The translations under genes and the position numbers were made by a program. Under the pieces are notes generated by a model, which searched no databases, was not told the DNA's origin, and saw only the letters and a list, made by a program, of their open reading frames with translations. Positions 16,851 through 20,953 of a DNA stretch of 20,953 nucleotides are shown one piece after another. Numbering within the stretch: the stretch's first letter is position 1; every line of letters begins with the position of its first letter. The stretch lies in assembly GCA_002307725.1 (NCBI GenBank), contig DBUB01000018.1:307787-328739 (forward strand), in the 5' to 3' direction. This stretch comes from Alphaproteobacteria bacterium UBA1301 (lineage in GTDB: Bacteria > Pseudomonadota > Alphaproteobacteria > Micropepsales > Micropepsaceae).

Positions 16851-17960
16851 TTATTTCACCGTGCGGAACACCAGCACGGTCTCCGAGTGATAGGTCTGAC
16901 CGGGCCGCAGAACGGTCGACGGGAACGCCGGCTTGTTCGGCGAATCCGGGAAGTGTTGCGTTTCCAGGCAGAAGCCGGTCCGGTGGTTGTACACCGTCCC
17001 CTTGCCCGCCGGTTTGCCGTCCATGAAATTGCCCGAATAGAACTGAATGCCGGGCTCGGTGGTTTTCACCTCCAGCACGCGACCGCTGGTGGGCTCCTCA
17101 ACGATTGCCGCCGTCGCCAGCTTGCCGGACGAATTCAGCACCCAATTGTGGTCGTACCCCCTGCCGAATTTGAGCTGTTCGTCGTTCGCCTCGATGCGGG
17201 CGCCGATCACCGTGGCCTTGGTGAAATCAAGCGGCGTGCCTTTGACAGAGCGAAGCTCGCCGGTCGGAATCAGGGTCTTGTCGACCGGCGTGAAGCGGTC
17301 GGCCTTCAGCGTCAAGAGGTGGTTCAAGATCGTGTTCTTCGGATCCCCTGTGAGGTTGAAGTAGGTGTGGTTGGTGAGGTTCACCACCGTCGGCTTGGTG
17401 GTCGTCGCCTCATAGGCGATTGCCAGCGAATTGTCGGCCTTCAGCGTGTAGGTGACGTGCACCGTGAGTTGACCGGGATAGCCTTCCTCGCCGTCGGCGC
17501 TGACATAGGTCAGCCGAATCGCGGGACCGTCCTTGCCTTCGATCGGTTGGGCCGTCCACAGCCGCTTGTCGAAGCCTTTGCCGCCATGAAGGCTGTTCGG
17601 GCCGTCGTTGACGGTGAGCTGGTAGGCCTTGCCGTCGAGCGTGAACTTGCCGAGCGCGATGCGGTTGCCGTAGCGCCCGATCGTAGCGCCATAGAACGGC
17701 ACGCCCTTGACATAATTCTCAGTCGAATCGAAGCCAAGAATGACATTGGCGTACTTGCCGTTCTTGTCAGGCACTTTGAGCGACACCAGTGTCGCTCCCA
17801 AGGTCGAGATTTTCACCTCAAACCCGCTCTTGTTTGCCAGTGTATAGAGATCGACGAGCTTGCCGTCCGCAGTCTTGCCGAACGGCGCTTTGGTGATCGC
17901 CGCGCTGGCTCCGGCTGCCATGATCACCATCGACAGGCACGCCACCATAAGTTTCAACAT
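16851..17960 (-). CDS. galM: Exported aldose 1-epimerase (mutarotase)
   Basis: A 369-residue enzyme that interconverts alpha and beta anomers of aldoses. The ATG at 17960 gives a signal peptide (MLKLMVACLSMVIMAAGASA, cleaved near residue 20), so it acts in the periplasm; AGGGGA lies upstream. Family landmarks are in order: GRYGNRI, NSLHGG with the conserved His, NHTYFNLTG with the catalytic acid His, and ETQHFPDSPN with the catalytic-base Glu. Length is about 20 residues over the cytoplasmic GalM because of the signal. It has its own terminator and probably its own promoter. In this locus it probably readies released arabinose, galactose or glucose for uptake by the symporter, which may prefer one anomer. 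The symbol is by homology; galactose need not be the natural substrate. Confidence 0.93.
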   Translation of the reverse strand: MLKLMVACLSMVIMAAGASAAITKAPFGKTADGKLVDLYTLANKSGFEVKISTLGATLVSLKVPDKNGKYANVILGFDSTENYVKGVPFYGATIGRYGNRIALGKFTLDGKAYQLTVNDGPNSLHGGKGFDKRLWTAQPIEGKDGPAIRLTYVSADGEEGYPGQLTVHVTYTLKADNSLAIAYEATTTKPTVVNLTNHTYFNLTGDPKNTILNHLLTLKADRFTPVDKTLIPTGELRSVKGTPLDFTKATVIGARIEANDEQLKFGRGYDHNWVLNSSGKLATAAIVEEPTSGRVLEVKTTEPGIQFYSGNFMDGKPAGKGTVYNHRTGFCLETQHFPDSPNKPAFPSTVLRPGQTYHSETVLVFRTVK

Positions 17961-18018
17961 CCGAGCATTCCCCTTGCCCTTGTGAAGGGCCGTTATTCTT
18001 GGTTTGGCACCAAGCGCC

Positions 18019-18048
18019 ATTATGTCAGACAATACTTTGGCATGCCAT
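18019..18048 (-). promoter_or_regulatory. Candidate promoter and GntR-like site of the mutarotase gene
   Basis: On the minus strand ATGGCA (18048-18043) and CATAAT (18024-18019) are 18 bases apart, each 4-5 of 6 to consensus. Between them is TTGTCTGACAT, a palindrome (TGTC-T-GACA) that fits the TNGTNNNACNA pattern of FCD-type GntR regulators except at the last base. The site would overlap the promoter, suggesting repression. A small hairpin, CTTGGT/ACCAAG (17998-18014), lies at the expected start of transcription. Confidence 0.35.
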
Positions 18049-18208
18049 AGCTGTTTCGGCTGGTTGCGGCCATAGCCGCCGCCATCTGCGTGGTCTGCGC
18101 TTCGCGCGTTTCGCGCACGCCTTTGCGCCCGTCGATGGTCGGACAAATGCCAATCTTGGGCAGATTGCCGGAAAAACCGCGTCCATCGCGTTCCTCTGTT
18201 TTTTTATG

Positions 18209-18929
18209 TTAAGGCAGCCGAACACCGCCACGTTCGGGTGGAATGATCTGGTGGTCAAGCGGTGCGTCGGAGCGCTGGAACTCGCCGGGCTGCTTGCCAT
18301 AGGTCTTGTAGCGTTCCAGCACGACGTGCATCTGGTCCTGCGAAAGAATCACGCCTTTGCCGAGCATCAGCGTGCCGATGTAATCGGTGTGCCAGGAATT
18401 CGACTTCCTGCAAAAACTGGAAGGTCTTCGGGATTGTCTTGCCGAGCACGATGACGCCGTGATTGCCGAGCAGGCAGGCATGGCGATGTTCCAGCGCCTT
18501 CAACACCTCGACCGACAGTTCGGGCGTGCCGAATGGCGCATAACCGGAGCATCTGATGTGGTCGTCGCCGACGCCCGCGATGCCGTAATGCAGGGCGGGA
18601 ATGTCCATCCGGCAACTCGCCAGCATGGCGCAGTAGAGAGCGTGGCTGTGCAGCACGACATTGGCGTCAGGCCGCGCCTTCAGGATGGCGGAATGAAAGC
18701 GCCACTCCGAGGTCGGATAGAAATCGCCGTAATAGCGATCGCCGAAATCCATCGCCACAATCTGTTCGGGCTGCATCAGCTCGTAGTCGACGCCGGTGGG
18801 CGTGACCAGGTAGCCGCCCCGCAACCGTACGCTGAGATTTCCGGCGGTACCGACGTTGAGTCCTGCCCCATTCATCTTGAGGCAGGTGGCGATCATCTCT
18901 TTGCGGATGTCGATCTCGTCTGGCGTCAT
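18209..18929 (-). pseudogene. fucA: L-fuculose-1-phosphate aldolase-like gene with a frameshift
   Basis: A class II aldolase close to FucA, which splits L-fuculose 1-phosphate into dihydroxyacetone phosphate and L-lactaldehyde. From the ATG at 18929 the frame holds TAGNLSVR, catalytic E75 (TSEWRFH) and the zinc ligands H94, H96 (HSHALYC) and H157 (GNHGVIV). After EVEFL (residue 179) the frame turns into low-quality sequence, while the next frame carries the expected C-terminus (TDYIGTLMLGKGVILSQ and VVLERYKTYGKQ, compare VVLEKFKTYG in E. coli FucA). Removing one base near 18391-18396 restores a full-length alignment of normal spacing. It is therefore a one-base insertion or a sequencing error. 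As read, the product lacks its last ~55 native residues but keeps all catalytic residues. The substrate could be another sugar phosphate. Confidence 0.85.
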
Positions 18930-18982
18930 CGGACTTTCCGAAGGTTTTGGGTCCGGTCGAAACGCGCCACCGCAGCATCCCA

Positions 18983-18995
18983 TCCGGTAACCGGA
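18983..18995. promoter_or_regulatory. Palindrome upstream of the fucA-like gene, candidate operator
   Basis: TCCGGTAACCGGA is a perfect 13-base palindrome (6-base arms, one central base) 54 bases upstream of the aldolase start. Its form resembles GntR or LacI operators, but its wording differs from both other sites in the window, so a separate regulator is likely. Part of the match may reflect high GC content. Confidence 0.35.
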
Positions 18996-19201
18996 CCCGG
19001 CAGGGGCACGGTGGACGGAAAGGACAATCGCACAACGGGGCGGGTGCCGGAAACACTTCTCATCTCGCCGCGCGCAATCCATTACGCCAGCCGACGGCCG
19101 TCGCCACGGCAGGTTCGGCCGGTACGGGTATGCCGGTCACCGCAGCACACAATTGGTTGAGCAAGATCGACAGCAAACCGCTATGGCGGCTTTTGTCCGG
19201 C

Positions 19202-19390
19202 TTATTCCTCCCGAACCGCGAGCGCGATCGGCTGGCGCGCCGCCCGGATCGCCGGGAACAGGCCGCCGATGAAGCCCATGCCGAGGGTCAAGATAGATCT
19301 GGCATACCGGCAAAGAATAGTTGGTGCGAGCCCAATACGATGAAGGCGTAGCGAACCACGTCGGCCGGAAGGCGTGGGTTGATACCCTCA
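19202..19390 (-). pseudogene. Remnant of an ABC transporter permease C-terminus (MacB/FtsX type)
   Basis: The 30 codons before the TAA at 19204-19202 read LGMGFIGGLFPAIRAARQ then PIALAVREE. This matches the last helix and conserved tail of MacB/FtsX-family permeases (GxxPAxRAAxxxPxxALRxE). Upstream in the same frame there is no membrane-like sequence; the neighbouring frame offers ADVVRYAFIVLGSHQLFFAG to about 19390, which would suit the preceding segment and ends in a stop. The gene is thus a short, frameshifted leftover, and no ATPase or periplasmic domain is nearby. Such permeases move lipids, peptides or drugs, and have no evident link to the sugar genes. It marks a deletion or insertion boundary. 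Confidence 0.6.
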
Positions 19391-19916
19391 TGGGGGTCGG
19401 CGAAACGCCGGCAGGGCACCCGTCAACCACAGGCCGTCAGCCCAACCACATCCCCGGTCCTTTTGCCGAACCCGTGGCCGCTCAAAAAGGGGGGGGTGGG
19501 ATGTTGGCTAGGCCGGGGGGAATAACGAAAATTGAACGTTCAACCCCATGCACAGCATCTTAGGAAACAATCCCATGCACCTGATGCAGAATTGGCCGGA
19601 ATTCAAGGTAGAGCTTGGACGCGTGGTCTAGAATCCAGGCTGAAATAGACAGAATGTGGTTGTCGGTGGGTTGCGGAGATCGTCGGATAGGCCAGTTCCC
19701 CCGAAATCAACGTGAATAACCAGTTTTGGCGGAAGCGCAGATTATTAAGGTTACGATCTGTCCCATCGACACCATGTGACGTTTGATATTGGCCAACGTT
19801 TCAGGAAACAAACGAGTGGTCGTAGATGACGCACCATCGTTGAAGTCGCGGCTGGTTTACGTCACTATCAGCGGTGTAGGTGACTTGGGGGTCACGCGTT
19901 ATGTTGGAGAACCCTC
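19391..19916. other. Gene-free stretch before the small-gene pair
   Basis: About 525 bases with no supported gene. It holds a perfect 12-base palindrome TTGAACGTTCAA (19532-19543), a direct repeat CCCATGCAC (19545-19553 and 19572-19580, 27 bp apart), and homopolymer-rich sequence near 19487-19500. Its middle and right parts look less GC-rich than the sugar locus. The left end touches the permease remnant and the right end carries the leader of the next gene. No integrase or terminal inverted repeats were recognised. Confidence 0.5.
19840..19868 (+). promoter_or_regulatory. Possible promoter of the small-gene pair
   Basis: TTGAAG (19840-19845, 4 of 6) and CACTAT (19863-19868, about 3 of 6) are 17 bases apart. 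Transcription would start near 19875, giving a 40-base leader with GGAGA before the ATG at 19917. The boxes are weak, so position and spacing are the main support. Confidence 0.28.
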
Positions 19917-20519
19917 ATGGAAGCCGTCCCCGAACAAGTGAAGAATACCTCTGAACCAACGGCTGTCTCGGCTATAGAGGCAAGCTCATCGGGTTTAGAG
20001 GGTAGTACTCAGCCTGCGAAAGAGGTTGAGGTGTCTTCTGTGGCGAACGCCGGTTTTAAGGCTTCGCAGGGTGGCCCGGCGGTGAAAGCGCCTTCCGCTG
20101 CGGAGACTGAGGTCCTCGATCTGGAAAGTGATCTGTCGGGCGCCGATCAGGCACGAGAAGATTGGCGTGAGGCTCCCATCCGCCATGTCTGCGATATGGC
20201 CGAAGATCCACTGGAAGCTATCTTGTTGGATAGCTTGGTCGATATAAAGCGCTGTTCCAACGAATACTCGCGGATGGCTAACACGGTCCGCGATTTAGCG
20301 GCGCGCCAGCGCTATATTGAATTTGTGCTGAAGCTCAATACCCATATGCTCTTGATTTCCGAACACATCCGGAAATACCGCAATCACGGCCGTCAGGAAG
20401 TGGTCGTGCATCACCAAACCGATTCGCTATTACGGCGAACGCAGACGCGGGCCGGCAGAGAGCGCCGTCGTGCTTCCAGTCAGGACGTTGGCAAGGCCGG
20501 TGTGGGTGAGCCGTCATGA
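19917..20519 (+). CDS. Uncharacterised 200-residue protein, partner of the HGG protein
   Basis: I do not recognise this family with certainty. The ATG at 19917 has GGAGA upstream. Residues 1-80 are rich in Ser, Ala, Glu, Thr and Val and look disordered. Residues about 95-155 look like a compact helical domain (LEAILLDSLVDIKRCSNEYS, then RQRYIEFVLKLNTHMLLISE), and residues 155-200 are basic and Arg-rich (RRTQTRAGRERRRASSQ), suggesting nucleic-acid contact. There is no signal peptide or membrane segment. The stop overlaps the start of the next gene (ATGA, 20516-20519), so the two products are probably made together. Base use is less GC-rich than in the sugar genes, which hints at acquired DNA. 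A DNA-related or phage-derived accessory role is a guess. Confidence 0.75.
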   Translation: MEAVPEQVKNTSEPTAVSAIEASSSGLEGSTQPAKEVEVSSVANAGFKASQGGPAVKAPSAAETEVLDLESDLSGADQAREDWREAPIRHVCDMAEDPLEAILLDSLVDIKRCSNEYSRMANTVRDLAARQRYIEFVLKLNTHMLLISEHIRKYRNHGRQEVVVHHQTDSLLRRTQTRAGRERRRASSQDVGKAGVGEPS

Positions 20520-20839
20520 CAGACTCGGTAGGTTATCAGGCGATGCTCAACAGCCCGCGCTGTGGTGCCAAGACTCGCGCCGGGACACCTTGCCGGGCTC
20601 CTGCCGTGGTGGGCAAGACGCGCTGTCGGATGCATGGCGGCGCCGCTGGGTCCGGCGCCCCGAAAGGAAACCAGAACGCCCTAAAACACGGCGCTTGCAC
20701 GCGTGCGTTTCGAGAGCAAACCAAGGCGATGAATGCGGAATGGCGCGAGATCAAGCGCATCTTGGCCGAACAAAAGCGAGCGTGGCGCCAGGCCAAGCGT
20801 CGGCAGCTAGTGTCCCGTCTCAGTGATTATGACGGGTAG
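20516..20839 (+). CDS. HGG-motif Cys/His-rich small protein
   Basis: A 107-residue basic protein. It begins with PRCGAKTRAGTPCRAP, then KTRCRMHGGAAGSGAPKGNQ and ALKHG. This is the signature of the small proteins annotated as HGGxSTG-domain, common in alphaproteobacterial and phage-related DNA. C16, C26, C37 and H40 could bind one zinc ion (C-x9-C-x10-C-x2-H). The second half (residues 60-100) is a charged helix (EWREIKRILAEQKRAWRQAK) that may form a coiled coil or bind nucleic acid. The start overlaps the stop of the gene before it. The biochemical function of the family is not established to my knowledge; relatives often sit near integrases or terminases, but none is visible here. Confidence 0.8.
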   Translation: MTDSVGYQAMLNSPRCGAKTRAGTPCRAPAVVGKTRCRMHGGAAGSGAPKGNQNALKHGACTRAFREQTKAMNAEWREIKRILAEQKRAWRQAKRRQLVSRLSDYDG

Positions 20840-20953
20840 GGTTAGGCCGAGAATGGGCAGCTCCCGTGGCGGGACGAGCAACCGGATGCCGCGAGCGCGA
20901 CCGGGCTGGTTGTCGCTGCAGCACATCTCTTCGCGGGTCTTTGGCTACTGTGG

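Noticed and set aside
20853..20953. ATG frame open to the right edge, and an open frame on the opposite strand
   Set aside because: Only 33 codons are visible and neither frame has recognisable wording or a clear ribosome binding site, so no gene is called.

Overview
The window is high-GC chromosomal DNA, most likely from an alphaproteobacterium. Three signs point there: a TonB-dependent receptor of the Caulobacter/Xanthomonas type, an EnvZ-like kinase of alphaproteobacterial style, and a two-hairpin intergenic repeat of the kind scattered through alphaproteobacterial genomes. A Caulobacter-, Rhizomicrobium- or Micropepsaceae-like plant-polymer degrader would fit, but the genus is a guess. 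Most of the window is a carbohydrate-use locus; the last 2.7 kb is decayed and accessory DNA. No tRNA, rRNA, CRISPR array or intact insertion sequence was seen.

Layout. 1-742 (+): the 3' end of a sensor histidine kinase, convergent with the next gene. 2663-753 (-): a secreted GH9 glycoside hydrolase. 4999-2816 (-): a classical autotransporter. 8116-5102 (-): a 1004-residue TonB-dependent receptor. 8299-8456: the receptor's control region, with a sigma70-type promoter and four LacI-type operators, three of them exactly 21 bp apart. 8823-9881 (+): a divergent LacI-family regulator. 15827-10043 (-): araA-araB-araD followed by a sodium/sugar symporter, ending in a terminator. 16708-15944 (-): a GntR/FCD regulator just upstream of araA. 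17960-16851 (-): a periplasmic aldose 1-epimerase with its own terminator. 18929-18209 (-): a fucA-like aldolase broken by one frameshift. 19202-19390 (-): the remnant of an ABC transporter permease. 19917-20839 (+): two overlapping small genes, the second encoding a Cys/His-rich HGG-type protein.

How the genes may work together (inference). GH9 attacks a beta-glucan or hemicellulose outside the inner membrane. The TonB-dependent receptor imports the oligosaccharides across the outer membrane, and the autotransporter displays a beta-helical passenger at the cell surface, perhaps to hold or process glycan. The LacI regulator probably controls the receptor-autotransporter unit. Released L-arabinose is anomerised in the periplasm, taken up by the SGLT-type symporter, and converted by AraA, AraB and AraD to D-xylulose 5-phosphate. 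The GntR/FCD protein stands where AraC would be in enterics.

Most distinctive points: the helically phased operator array with a promoter operator about ten turns away; an autotransporter inside a glycan-import locus; an intergenic repeat that supplies the araA stop codon; and the uncharacterised gene pair at the right end.
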